Source of the DNA: Harmonia axyridis
Taxonomy: Eukaryota > Arthropoda > Insecta > Coleoptera > Coccinellidae
DNA length: 64,000 nt
Assembly: GCF_914767665.1 (NCBI RefSeq)
Contig: NC_059502.1
Location: forward strand, 27,484,812-27,548,811
Direction of reading: 5' to 3'
Part shown: one piece after another, positions 48,121 through 59,349 of the stretch
Position numbering within the stretch: the first letter of the stretch is position 1
How the letters are laid out: each line of letters opens with the position of its first letter
Notes under the pieces: model-generated
Databases searched by the model: none
Told to the model about the DNA's origin: nothing
What the model saw: the letters and a program-made list of their open reading frames with translations, nothing else
Position numbers and translations under genes: made by a program

Positions 48121-48183
48121 GCGGGAAAGAAATAGCAGGGGATTTTTCCGCAGGCTAGTATCAAAGAATAAATTAAAACTGTC

Positions 48184-48342
48184 ATGTTTCTATGCACCGA
48201 ACTTCCAATTAAAGTCAAGGATGACATAACTATTGTAACGACATGCACAATAGGGACTGGGTTTGACGAATATCCAATTGAAAAATGTATAGCGCAACTT
48301 GCTTTTGAAATCAACAATCGATTGGAGCTAAATTTTCCTTAA
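48184..48342 (+). CDS. Short open frame, hypothetical
   Basis: A 52-codon + strand frame, ATG 48184 to TAA 48340, starting MFLCTELPIKVKDDITIV and ending NNRLELNFP. No recognised motif. It lies between the dispersed repeat copy and a hairpin with CGTGCCAAAA/TTTTGGCACG arms (48390-48422). It may be a remnant of the element carrying that repeat. The rest of 48343-48950 is the upstream region of GR-F and shows no motif I would name. Confidence 0.15.
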   Translation: MFLCTELPIKVKDDITIVTTCTIGTGFDEYPIEKCIAQLAFEINNRLELNFP

Positions 48343-48950
48343 TAATTTTTCGTACAAGAAATATGGGCTTTAGATCCGTCGTTTATACAGCGTGCCAAAA
48401 GAGTAACGTTTTTTTTTGGCACGCAGCAAATTGTAAAATTTTAGCCTCAAGATTATAAGTGTCATTGCCTGAACTTAATTCAAACATCAGGCAATAAAGG
48501 TGACTTGGATTGATTTTAAATCCTGAGGAGAAAAAATTTACCATTATGTCACATTTGTGATTTCAACTTCAACTCGAAGTAATAGTGATATCTTTTGGGC
48601 CAGAATATTTGAGGTCCACGAAAAATTGTAATAATCTAGGGATAAATATTGTCAATCATTAATTGATTTCATTAAAATTAAAAACTAGTTGAGTAAATTA
48701 CTATTTTGCAATAGGTATAAATTATCATATTATACAAAGTCACATAATTATGTCGGTACATGAGCGGAAGCAACTGATCAGAATTTAATAATTTGACATA
48801 AAAATTCCATTTGGAAATAGTTATTAACAGCCTATGAATCGATTATCCTCAATCATTCCTAATTCGTAGGATAGCTGATTGAATAGTAAATAAAGAAGGG
48901 ATAAAAACCGGTGATATTCATTGAAGCATTTATTCCAGTTCCAATAAAGT

Positions 48951-51900
48951 ATGCAGTATCAAACTAGAAGAATATGTAAAATGTTGGGTGTTCTTAATTT
49001 CTATTCGCACGATATAATTGGAAATCCAGTGTGGAAGAATAGTTGCATACATTGTTTGTACAAATATTGGATGACAGTTAATATCATGTTATCACCCCTC
49101 AGAGGAAAATGTCGTCATCTCAACAAAGGTTATGAAGGAGAGACAAAATTCTGGTTCTCAAGAAAACTTTTGATATTTCCAATATTGTTCCTCCTTTTTA
49201 ATTTACTCGGCACTACTTTGTATCTATACAATTTGCTCAGAACTTGTGGTGATAATAAACCTAGGTGCTTTATCGAAATTCATGATCATTTAGTAATAAT
49301 AAGTACAATCGCGTTGATGCTCGTTGTACAATTCAAGTTGAGACTAAGAGCAAAAGAACTGAATCATTTATCTCAAGTCTTGGAAATCACTAAATTATTT
49401 GGTCTACAAAATTTAGTCCGTGTCAGAAACGGTAAAATCATTTACCTCTTCAATCATTTGGTTATAACTTTCTCTGGCGCTTCAATCTTATTGTTCGGTT
49501 TGCCGTATTATATAAATCTAGGAAATAAAGTATTCAATTATCATTTTATATGTTTGTTTCTTTGCCAAGCGATGCAACTGTCGTTTGCTTGTCAGGTTTG
49601 CCAAAAATTGATGCTTTTGAGATTTATATACAAAGCTATGCACCGTTCACTGAAACTTACTTTGTTTCAAAGAAGGAAGTCCACAACCAAACTTCCTCTT
49701 GAGGAAGATCTAAGGAAAACGATTCATATATACCTGAATCTCAAAGAAGTTGTGAACAAGCTCTGCGATTTCATGAATCCAACATTACTCGTATGGTTGA
49801 CACCACACATTGTCCAAAATGTATTCAACACCTATGCAACCATCAAGTTGATTAACATCGAACCAACACATAGGCTCATATTTGGTCTAATTAAAACTAC
49901 TCTGGCTATGCTTGTGATAATATGTTTATTTACTAACTGCCAGTACCTAGTCGATGAGGTAAGCTGTCTTAACATAGTGTTTAAAAACAGATTTCATAAA
50001 ACTTTGATTGACCGATCAACTCGTTGATTATAGTTTTAAATCTATGACAAAAATGAACTGAAATTGAACACAGAAATGTTTTGATCGAGCAAATCACCTC
50101 GGTAATAGAGTTAGGAATAGTATATAACATTACTAGCAAGGTAAGAGGGTTTTTACTGGCGAATGGAGGATATAATTGACGAGCCGCAGGCGAGTCAGTT
50201 ACCTCCTTGAGCCAGTAAAACCCGTTACCTTGCGTGTATTGTTTTATATTTTATTTGTTTCTCATTTGTAAAAAGGTTAGATAAATTCAAAAAAATTCGC
50301 AGGTTTGTTTTCCTTAAAAAATTTATTGAAAAATATGACGTTTAGTTGTCATTTGCAGATTTCAAAAGTTCATAGCGTTTCTGAAACGAAAAAATGAGCA
50401 TTATACGCCAAAAAAGGCCAAGGTATTAAGTAAAGAAGAGGCTGAACAATGTCTTTTACGTGCTCCTGATGACCAGTGGTTGCTGGCGAAAATTGTAACA
50501 ATATTTGGGATTTTTGGATGTTGTCGATGTGACGAAATTCTCTCCTTAAACATGAATGCTGTAGAAGATATGGGAAAATACGTTATTGTGACATTGCGGC
50601 AAACAAAAAATTTAACAACAAGAAGATTCACCATAACCGATGATGGCTGCAGCTTCAAGCCTTGCATGTTATACAGAAAATATGTAAATCTTCGGCCTCC
50701 TGGAACAGAAAGCCTAAGATTTTTTTTGACATACCGACATGGAAAGTGCATTTCCCTTAATGCTGGCCAGCACACTATTGGTGGTATCCCAAAGCAAATA
50801 GCGAAATATTTAGGTTTAAAAGACCCAGAGTTATACACCGGCCACTCTTTCCGCAGAACTGGAGCCACTATGTTTGCGGATTCGAGTGGAGATATTTTAG
50901 CACTAAAGCGTGCAGGAGGGTGGAAGAGCACCGAAATTGCGATGAGTTATGTAGATGATTCGGTCAACAAAAAAATCGAAATGTCTAGCAATTTATTTGG
51001 TAGTAAGGAGAGTACAAATGTTCTGCAGTCCTCGAGTTCAGCAGTTTCTGAGTCAACAGATGGTTCATCATCATCAGTATCAACTCTTTCATCATCAAAA
51101 ATCTGTGTTACTGGAAATAACAATTGTACCATGATTTTCAACATATATGACGATAAATCAAAATTTTCTAATGTAAATAATACTACTAACTTGTAAAAAT
51201 TTTGCAAGTTAACTGTCAGTTTTACAAGTTAGTGACTTCATAAAATAAACTTTCTTGATTAATATTATGTTTTTGGAAACTGACGTTTACAAATGAGAAA
51301 CAAATAAAAACATTTTTTCTACAAACGCTTGGAATATATTGAAACTCCAAAGATTTGATTAATTATTCACAAAAACATGAATGACAGATGTTATTCTGCA
51401 TGTCGTTACCATAGTTATCTCATCCTTGACGTCTGGGCCGCCGCCAAGACCGGCAAATGGGACATTTAGCTGGGGCTCCCAATTGTAGGGGCGCAAAGTG
51501 AGTTAATAAAACAAGACATACTTCTTGACACAAAAATGTTTTCTTAGTGAAAATACCACTATTTGTAGTGAAATAATAATATTGCCAAGAGCCAATTTCA
51601 AACTATAGTTATGAAAATAGAAATAGGTACTAAAATTCACATTCACTTTTAGTTTTTTGACTATAGACTTATAGTATTGTATTCTTTTGTTTTTTTTTTG
51701 TTGTATTCTTTTAAACAACAATGCAGGACGTTTTTGATGAAATCGACAAAATGTCCTCCAATATATTTGAGGAGGTAATTTCACTAATTTCAAGTTAAAA
51801 AATACGATTTCATGAATTGAAAAGATGCCTGAGAAAAATAACAGGGGCTCCTTCAGAGAAAATTCAGATAAATTCTCGGATAAATTAGTCAATTCAATAT

Positions 51901-54900
51901 CTGTTCCATACTGGAAAGTTTGGGGTAGTTTTGATTTCTTCGATTTTATATATTTTTTTTGGGGTAAACAATTTTATTTGTTGGCGGTTTTTTCATATAA
52001 CTCGTGAAATATCAATTTTTTTTAATGACCTACCTATACAGAAATATGGTATATAATATTTATTACAAATTTCCTTCATCAAGTTTTTTGTTCGATAATC
52101 TATTCTGGCTCAAACGATAGTTGAAAATTGGCGTATTTCATCAGTCTGCAAAAACCCACTTCTTGGGGTAGTTTTGATTTATATGTTTTTTTGAGTTGTT
52201 GAATCCGAATCTGAGGTTTGCCACTAAAATTTCTCGACTGAACATTAAAAAAAAAGGAGAGAAAGGTAAAAAAAAAGGTTTTCTGCATATAACTCAAAAA
52301 ATATGACTTTTTCATGAATAAAATTTCCTAAAAATTATTTTCATTAAGTTTTTCTGTCGGATGATCCGTTCTGGCTCAAACGATAGATGAAAATTTCACC
52401 ACTCTTATTCTTTAATTCATTATTAATGGCATATATTCTACTCAATATTTTCTTCTTTTAATACAATACAGATGGGTTTAAACTATAAAGCCATCATCAG
52501 TTCAGGAGAAAGTATTAACAATATCACTTTTGGAAAATTAGTTTATTTCTTTATATTGATTTTGATGAATATATTGAGGAACTGATACCGTCCTTGTATA
52601 TCGGGTGTCCCAAGGTAAGTGGCCTATTAGATTATTATGGAAACTATTGATGGTAAAGATTTCAAATTTTGTAGATAGATATTTGGCCAATTAAGGTACA
52701 TTTTTAAAATAATTTCACATTTCCAGTGTTGCCGGATGTACGACAATTTGGCAACAACTTTGTTATTTTGAATGGGACATCCGGTATTTCTATTTTTTTT
52801 ATGATACTCCATAAAATATTAAATCTATTCACTCTTACTTTTCCATCCCTATCTTGAACGGTTTTTGAGTTATTAATTATTTTTCGAAATTTTAGATCAA
52901 ATTGGCGTATTACGAAAATGACTCTAGTTCGCTCAATATTTGAGATTTAAGTCAGAAATTTTGCGAGTCGTTAGATATTGATCTGATCTGTGTCACTGCT
53001 TTTGAATTATGGTTGTCAATAATACAGGACGGACCAAAAAAAATCATCATTTGCCAAGTTACAAAATTGTAAAAAAGTCTGTGTAAGTGAATAGAAAAAT
53101 TGTAGAATGTGTTGTACTGATTCCAAAAATTGAAAAATATACTAGGTGTCTAATTTGAAAAAATAAACTTTTTTACAATTTTGTAACTTGGCATATGATG
53201 ATTTTTTTTGGTCCGTCCTGTATTATTGACAACCATAATTCAAAAGCAGTGACACAGATCAGATCAATATCTAACGACTTGCAAAATTTCTGACTTAAAT
53301 CTCAAATATTGAGCGAACTAGAGTCATTTTCGTAATACGCCAATTTGATCTAAAATTTCGAAAAATAATTAATAACTCAAAAACCGTTAAAGATAGGGAT
53401 GGAAAAGTAAGAGTGAATAGATTTAATATTTTATGGAGTATCATAAAAAAAATAGAAATACCGGATGTCCCATTCAAAATAACAAAGTTGTTGCCAAATT
53501 GTCGTACATCCGGCAACACTGGAAATGTGAAATTATTTTAAAAATGTACCTTAACTGGCCAAATATCTACCCACAAAATTTGAAATCTTTACCATCAATA
53601 GTTTCCATAATAATCTAATAGGCCACTCACCTTGGGACACCCGATATACATACAATAGAGTACTCAAATTCAAATTTTGTATAGGAAGGTCATTCACGAA
53701 AAATGACTATTTGAGTTATATGCCAAAAACCGCCAAAAAATTTTTTCATGTTCCGTCACGAAATTTTGATGACAAACCGCAAATGGGGTTTTGCATCTCA
53801 AAAAACATATAGAAACTAAGAAATCAAAACTACCCCAAAGTGGATTTTTGCAGAGACAGATAAAATACGTCAATTTTCAACTATCGTCTGAGCCAAAACT
53901 GTTTATCGTACAAAAAACTTAATGGGATAAATTTATAGGGAATATTATACAGGGTGTCCCGGGAAAAATGCGACAAACGAATACCATGACGGTCGATTAT
54001 TTTTTCGATAAAATTATAGTTTACCTCTTTTGTAATGATATTTTGTAAGATTTTACACGAATATTTCGAAAATACGTCAGTGCTTATAACGAAAAGTTAC
54101 CAACATTTTTTTTTCATTCGCAAATTAAAAATATTGTCATTCATTGTAGATTGATAATTGTTTAAATATATTATGTGAAACCCCATAAAGATCAGTGGTT
54201 GTAAGATGAAAATCTATAATTTCTTTTTGAACAGGGCAGTTATATAAAAATATATTTTTTTGCACGAAAACGTCATATACATGATGACAATATCGTTTAG
54301 GTAGTAGTTTCCAGAGTTGTAGCATAATTTATATTAAAGTAACATGAAAAAATTTAGATACTCAATATACCACGTTTCAGTGAACACAATTTCCTGATAT
54401 TCTTTCTTAAATATTAACGATTAGAAATATAATGTTGACATTTTTTTTCAGAGTAAAAACACTCTTAACCTACTCTTCGAAGGTTCCTTGACAAAAATGA
54501 CACATATGGAAGGTCTCCTGGTAGAAATTTTAATTGAAGCATTGAATATTATTCCACCGAAAATTCATGGATCGAATATAGTAACGATAAGCACGAAATT
54601 GATATGTTCGGTAAAAATTTTAAAATTTGTATATTATCATCGCATGTATACTTGTATGTAATTTTTCTCCCGAGAGCTTACAAAGGTTTAGGCATCCTCA
54701 TAAATCACTCATGTCATAATGATAATATTATAATTTTTCCATGGTTTCCCTTATTCCGTCTTTTATTATTTCAACGCCATCGTGGTTTTTTAAAAGCTTC
54801 AATCCCCTTATGTGAATCTATAACAAATATTCAACTGAACTTTTTTTCAGGTGTCTGGTGCAATAATGACGTACCTTTTGGTTATATTGCAATTCAAGCT

Positions 54901-54949
54901 CTCTACAGGAATATATGTGAAACAAGAAAACTTAACTCTGAATGAGTAA
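48951..54949 (+). CDS. Gustatory receptor GR-F (complete, 3 exons)
   Basis: Predicted 421-residue gustatory receptor. Exons 48951-49958, 54452-54610, 54851-54949, all phase 0. ATG 48951 is the first Met (MQYQTRRICKMLGVLNFYSH). N-terminal C32-x2-C35-x18-C54-x-H56; the second C-x2-C in the TM2-TM3 loop is lost (NLVRVRNGK). Exon 2 is one 53-codon block (SKNTLNLLFEGSLTKM, then VEILIEALN ... TISTKLICS) that equals two separate exons in GR-A to GR-D, so one intron is missing here. The last exon has V-S-G-A-I-M-T-Y-L-L-V-I-L-Q-F and a longer tail with an NLT sequon. The 4.5-kb first intron holds a recombinase element and nested foldbacks. AATAAA at 54958. Confidence 0.93.
50136..50233. repeat. Hairpin next to the recombinase element
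   Basis: 50136-50160 (GCAAGGTAAGAGGGTTTTTAC...) pairs with 50211-50233 (GCCAGTAAAACCCGTTACCT...), and the loop has further pairing around GACGAGCCGC AGGCGAGTC. It ends 15 bp before the left inverted repeat of the recombinase unit. Confidence 0.7.
50249..51309 (+). mobile_element. Crypton-like element with 24-bp inverted repeats
   Basis: A 1061-bp unit bounded by a perfect 24-bp inverted repeat: 50249-50272 (TTTTATTTGTTTCTCATTTG...) and 51286-51309 (...CAAATGAGAAACAAATAAAA). It contains a single tyrosine-recombinase frame. Classical Cryptons lack terminal inverted repeats, so the boundary may be coincidental, may be left by another element, or may be a real variant. Confidence 0.6.
50359..51196 (+). 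CDS. Tyrosine recombinase (Crypton-like), 5' exon missing
   Basis: A frame open from 50339 to the stop at 51194, without a usable ATG at its start. An acceptor-like TTTGCAG at 50352-50358 suggests that an upstream exon is missing or unseen. It begins with a core-binding-like segment (QKFIAFLKRKNEHYTPKK, VLSKEEAEQCLLRAP). The catalytic domain has Arg at 50525 (GCCRCDEIL), H-x-x-R at 50843-50854 (GHSFRRTGATM) and Tyr at 50948 (AMSYVDDS), spaced as in phage-integrase-type recombinases of the Crypton group. The C-terminal tail is Ser-rich (SSSSVSTLSSSK). No internal stop. Such enzymes cut and rejoin DNA through a 3'-phosphotyrosine. Probably a recent insertion in GR-F intron 1. Confidence 0.8.
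51310..52079 (+). other. GR-F intron 1, middle: unassigned
   Basis: No exon. 51840-52010 has short open frames without motif. TTGGGGTAG-type pieces start to pair with 53800-53830 as part of the outer foldback. Confidence 0.35.
52080..53920. repeat. Outer foldback surrounding a nested element
   Basis: 52085-52185 (GGCTCAAACGATAGTTGAAAA, then TTGGGGTAGTTTTGATTT) is the imperfect reverse complement of 53815-53920. The foldback at 52601-53644 lies inside it, so an older palindromic element was the target of a younger one. Weaker pairing continues outwards to about 51960 and 53750. Confidence 0.65.
52601..53644. mobile_element. TA-flanked foldback, TCGGGTGTCCCAAGG ends (copy 1)
   Basis: Starts TCGGGTGTCCCAAGGTAAGT and ends with the mirrored ACTCACCTTGGGACACCCGA; TA at 52599-52600 and 53645-53646. 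Arms of about 500 bp are nearly perfect. The centre is short (about 53090-53160). A longer copy with an extra 400-bp centre is at 60472-61857. No transposase. Confidence 0.88.
53949..54451 (+). other. GR-F intron 1, end: lone ACAGGGTGTCCCGGG terminus
   Basis: ACAGGGTGTCCCGGGAAAAA at about 53949 looks like a single end of the same broad class of elements; no partner end. The rest leads to the acceptor TTTTTCAG at 54444-54451. Confidence 0.4.
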
Positions 54950-54957
54950 CAGTTATT

Positions 54958-54963
54958 AATAAA
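54958..54963 (+). promoter_or_regulatory. Polyadenylation signal AATAAA for GR-F
   Basis: Nine bp after the GR-F stop codon. Confidence 0.5.
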
Positions 54964-55292
54964 GTTTCTGCTAAAGTATATGCCATTAATCGTAGAAAAT
55001 ATGAGCTGAGCAGCACTTCGTCCATCATAATATAATACAAAACATAATATTCTTGTCATGACAGGATCTATAGTTACTATATGAAAATTAGTGAACAAGT
55101 ACTGTTAGGTATAAGTTAATAGAATGTGAGCATTCTTTGAACAACAAGAAGTGCATGTTGATTCAAAATACATTTCTACAAAAAAAAATTATTAAAACTT
55201 CAAATCCCGTGAACTTTTTGACATATTTTACTGTTTATATTATCCCCGATTTCAGCATATCAGCTGAGGAGAGAAAACCTCCTCGCAGTAGG

Positions 55293-55410
55293 CCAGGGGC
55301 GGATCCAGGGAGGGGCCATAGGGCCTCCCTCCCTGGCGGACCTTATGAAAATAAAATCTATCCTGAATTATCGAAAAAAATGCGTGGGCACTCAGAAGGG
55401 TGAAAGATTG
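55293..55410. mobile_element. hAT-type terminal fragment
   Basis: CAGGGGCGGATCCAGGGAGG followed by GGCCATAGGGCCTCCCTCCC. The end is of the same type as the MITE at 5622. No second end found, so truncated. Confidence 0.5.
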
Positions 55411-55784
55411 TATATGATCTAGAATGGTTGAATGGATTGGCATTAATGCATATACACAGAACCATTAGCAGCAGTCTGAATGTTGAAAATATTATCCAAA
55501 GATACGCTGGTCAAGAAAATAGGAGACTAGAATTTGTTATTAACCTTTTGAAATTTGATCATATGATTTTATTGGATAGGTGTAGTAAAAATGAATCCAT
55601 TATTTTTCCAATAGATGGCTTTAGTTATCTATATCTCGTGTTGTACAAGTCCGATTGGGTTCCACTATATGACGTTAGGAAGATGAGATTTTGCACTACA
55701 AAAACATTCTGACAGTTTTGTGATAAGTTGACTCAGTTAAGTTTGAGCGCGCAACAAATATGGACACTAGCAAAAAAAATAGGC

Positions 55785-56085
55785 TATATTTCAAAGTTTT
55801 TCTTTGATAGAGGCAAAAATACAAGCCAAGCGGCTGAAAATGTTTATGGATCTGATACTGTAATATCCAATTATGTGCAATTTTGGTTTCGTCGATGCCG
55901 TTCCGGTAGTTTCGATGTTGAAGATGCATCACGCACTGGAAGGCCAATTGTCGTAAATATCGATAAAATCATGGACATTATCGAGACCTGTTTCGATTTC
56001 TCAAGAGCTTAAGAGTGCACAATAAATCGTCTGGAATACTATTTGCATAAGGCTGATCTCAAGAAGATGCTAGATAATACAGCAT
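55785..56085 (+). pseudogene. Mariner transposase N-terminal remnant
   Basis: Frame 55728-56012 contains FFFDRGKNTSQAAENVYG, VQFWFRRCRSGSFDVEDA, RTGRPIVVNIDKIMDIIE, the DNA-binding half of a mariner transposase. After a stop at 56010, LEYYLHKADLKKMLDN (about 56031) continues. No catalytic domain follows. Inactive. Confidence 0.8.
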
Positions 56086-56417
56086 AGTTTTGCTTTTTTC
56101 ATACATATCATATCCTTTTCTAATGAAAATAATCCAGAATTCAAATCAAACTTGGTCCATGTAGAAAAAATTGACGAAAAGGAGAATTGAGGAAGGAGAA
56201 AAGGAGGTGAGCCGGAAATTTCTTTCAAAAAACACTAGAACTCAAATATCTCGGAAGTTTTCGGTTATCAATAAATATGGCTCAATCAACAGCAAATGAG
56301 TGATAATAACATATCCTTCAAAGTTCACGTCTAGTTTGGAAACACCCTCTGTAATGTAATTATAATAATAATATGTAATATATTTTGCATGATTTCAATC
56401 CTTCGTTAAACCATATA

Positions 56418-57356
56418 CAGGGTGTCCCATAAGTGGCACGTCACAGTGACACCGGAGGTAGGTCAGCTAAAGAGGGACCTAACCAGCCTCACATGACCCC
56501 AGTAAAAGTTGCATGGTTTTCGAGTTATTACCAAATTACGTTTTTTAGTGAATTTTCACCTTTTTTAACATTGTCAGGGTCAGAATTCTGCTGGAAAGCT
56601 CTCGAAGCTTATTTTTTTTGTTGTAATGGAATCTTAAATAGTTATTTAAGATGACATGAGTATGATTCTGTCAAAAAGTTATGTGGATTTCCGTAAATTA
56701 ATGGATTAATCTTGATTTCAATTGCTAGCAAAACGAGAACTTCGACTTTGGACACCTGCTGTGAAAAAAAAATCCTTGAAACAAAACGAGCAAGTAACAT
56801 CCCGGTATCAAATGTAATGTCATAGCAAGCGGCAAAATTACCTGATAGCGGGGTTCCTAGTTTCAACTTAGTTAAGTAGGGCATCGGTAAAATGATGAAA
56901 ATACCTAGTTTTATGGGCATAAGATTCGTGTATTGTACCATTTCTAAATCTGTCTAAAATGCCCATTTTTTTTATGTTACTTGCTCGTTTTGTTTCAAGG
57001 ATTTTTTTTTCACAGCAGGTGTCCAAAGTCGAAGTTCTCGTTTTGCTAGCAATTGAAATCAAGATTTATCCATTAATTTACGGAAATCCACATAACTTTT
57101 TGACAGAATCATACTCATGTCATCTTAAATAACTATTTAAGATTCCATTACAACAAAAAAAATAAGCTTCGAGAGCTTTCCAGCAGAATTCTGACCCTGA
57201 CAATGTTAAAAAAGGTGAAAATTCACTAAAAAACGTAATTTGGTAATAACTCGAAAACCATGCAACTTTTACTGGGGTCATGTTAGGCTGGTTAGGTCCC
57301 TCTTTAGCTGACCTACCTCCGGTGTCACTGTGACGTGCCACTTATGGGACACCCTG
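56418..57356. mobile_element. TA-flanked foldback, ACAGGGTGTCCCATAAGTGG ends
   Basis: Arms 56418-56880 and 56890-57356 are almost exact reverse complements, with a very short centre. TA at 56416-56417 and 57357-57358. Matching frames appear on opposite strands only because of the symmetry. It lies 243 bp before GR-G. Confidence 0.9.
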
Positions 57357-57599
57357 TATTTAACCGAGATTTGCCCCATTTTTAGCGATCCTTCGAAAAC
57401 TTATGTCTCACAATCTATTTACTCAAACCCCTTCATCACTTATCTAGGAGATAATCTGGTTGCGATTGAAAAAATGGGAAAGCAGTCAGTTTAACGATGA
57501 TAGCTTCATAATACGTTCATTCATGAGTCCATATGAAAAAAAAATATTCTCACATATTCCTTCAACAAAGTAAACATATCAGTTGCTCTTTGACAACAA

Positions 57600-58616
57600 A
57601 TGATGATGGTTACATCCAAAGCCCAAGTGGGAGTTAGAATACTGGATTTCCTCAATTTCTGTTCTGACGATATTCATGGGAGGAAAGTATGGATGAATCA
57701 ATGTATATATTGCTTATACAAATATGCGCTGAGATTCAACGTGTTCTTCTACCCTCTGAAAGCAAAATGTCCACACTTAACAGAAGGCTATCACGGAAGT
57801 ACCAAATTCTGGTTTTCCAGATCTCGACTCTTGCTCCCCACTATATTTTTCATTTCGAACTTATTCGGTTCTGTCTTATATCTATATACGATGTTGAACT
57901 CTTGCAGTGGCGATAGATTCGTTTGCTTATTGGAACTGCATGATCATCTCCTCATCATCAGCACTATCATACTACTGATGATAGTTCAACTAAAAATGGA
58001 TGCAAGAGCTGATCAACTGTGTGATATAACCAGTATGATAGAGGTCCGGAAATATTTTGGCATTCAAAATTTTATCTGCGAAAGAAGCGGAAAGTCCATT
58101 TATTTGGTGAATCATTTTTCAGTATGCGGCTCTGCAATATTTTTTTTCATTTACTGCACAATGTCTTATACGGGGGAAGGTGTGAAAATATTCAATTACC
58201 ACGAATTCTGTTTCTTCATTTGCCAGTCGGCGCAGGTTGTTTTCACTTGTCAAGTGTCACAAAAATTGATGGTAATGAGGGTGCTGTACCGTTCTGTTCA
58301 TAGGTCTTTGAAGCATCGCTTATATTGCAAGAAGAAGTGCTGTTTCATCATTTCACTGGATGATTATTTGAGGAGAACAATCCATCTCTACCTAAATCTG
58401 AAACTGATAATGGAAAAAATTTGCGATTTTATGAATCCTACATTAATAGTTTGGATGACACCACATATAGCTTTGTGTGTTTTCAACTTTTATGCTTTGA
58501 TACAAGTGATTGATATTCAGCCAGCATATTTGATCATTTTTGCTCAAGTGAAAACTACTGTTACTCTTCTTGTTATTGTAAGCATTTTTTCCGATTGCCA
58601 GAAAATTTTGAATGAG
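57600..58616 (+). CDS. Gustatory receptor GR-G, exon 1 (3' exons not in window)
   Basis: First exon (339 codons) of a gustatory receptor closely related to GR-D and GR-F: shared blocks include LLELHDHLLIISTI, KICDFMNPTL and VFNFYALIQVI. ATG at 57600, followed by two more ATG codons, so the start may be 57600, 57603 or 57606. N-terminal C35-x2-C38-x18-C57-x-H59; the loop motif is reduced to CERS. It ends CQKILNE|GTGAGT at 58616-58617 in phase 0, as in the paralogues. No loop exon or T-Y...Q-F exon is found in the remaining 5.4 kb, so the rest either lies beyond the window behind a long intron or is lost. Confidence 0.9.
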
Positions 58617-58809
58617 GTGAGTTAAGTAAGTATACAAATATTGATAACTCAAAATATCTACACATAACATCAAAAGTTCTGGAATACCTACCATACTCTC
58701 TTTTATTGTGGAAGTATTAGGAATAAAGGAAATGAGAGAATCATTTATAATAGTAGGTGCCAATCTAACACCAACTTTACTATCAGAATGATCCTTGACT
58801 CTTGAGAGC

Positions 58810-58882
58810 CCACAGACGAGCAACTTAGTCGCCAATCAAGTTGACAACTTCTCAAGTTGGCGACTAAGTTGCAGGTCTGTGG
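58810..58882. repeat. Hairpin with 26-bp arms
   Basis: 58810-58835 (CCACAGACGAGCAACTTAGT...) pairs with 58857-58882 (...ACTAAGTTGCAGGTCTGTGG), two mismatches, 21-base loop. 58617-58809 shows nothing. Confidence 0.8.
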
Positions 58883-59045
58883 ACTGGTTGGTGGATGGTA
58901 TTCCAAGTTAGCAACTAGGTTGCTGCGAGATCAAATAGGTTTGATATTCGATGAGCGGAGCCCAATATTGGCAACGAAGTCTGTCACGAATGCGGTGCGA
59001 ATTTGGCGCGTTTTTCTGTGGGAACATCAAAGGCTCCCACAAGAT

Positions 59046-59346
59046 AAAGGTATAAATAAACAGACCGACGCAGACTGCGGGAGCGGGACCCGGAACGAAA
59101 CTTTTGCGGGATGGAAATCAAGGCGGGATTAAAGGAGTGCATACCGGTACGAATAGGACGCATGCGAATTGCGGAATGTTCGCGAATTAATTTCGGTTCG
59201 CAGCGTGCATTATTTTCCCGCAGTTCGCACAGTAGTTTTGTCTTATTATTATCGCGTTGGTTTGCATGCTATGCAATCTGCCCGCTGCCGCATCTAACGC
59301 ATCGCTCCCGTTCCGCTCCCGTAGTCTGCGTTGGTCTGTTTATGCC
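59046..59346. mobile_element. MITE with about 40-bp TIRs
   Basis: AAACAGACCGACGCAGACTG with CGGGAGCGGGAC (59054-59092) is mirrored by GTTCCGCTCCCGTAGTCTGC, GTTGGTCTGTTT (59309-59342). The inside is GC-rich relative to the surroundings. No ORF with a known motif. It abuts the next element. Confidence 0.75.
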
Positions 59347-59349
59347 TTA

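Noticed and set aside
56433..57341. Two identical 73-codon frames on opposite strands
   Set aside because: They are the mirrored arms of one foldback element, not genes. The same holds for frames at 52627, 53295, 53433, 60457 and 60596.
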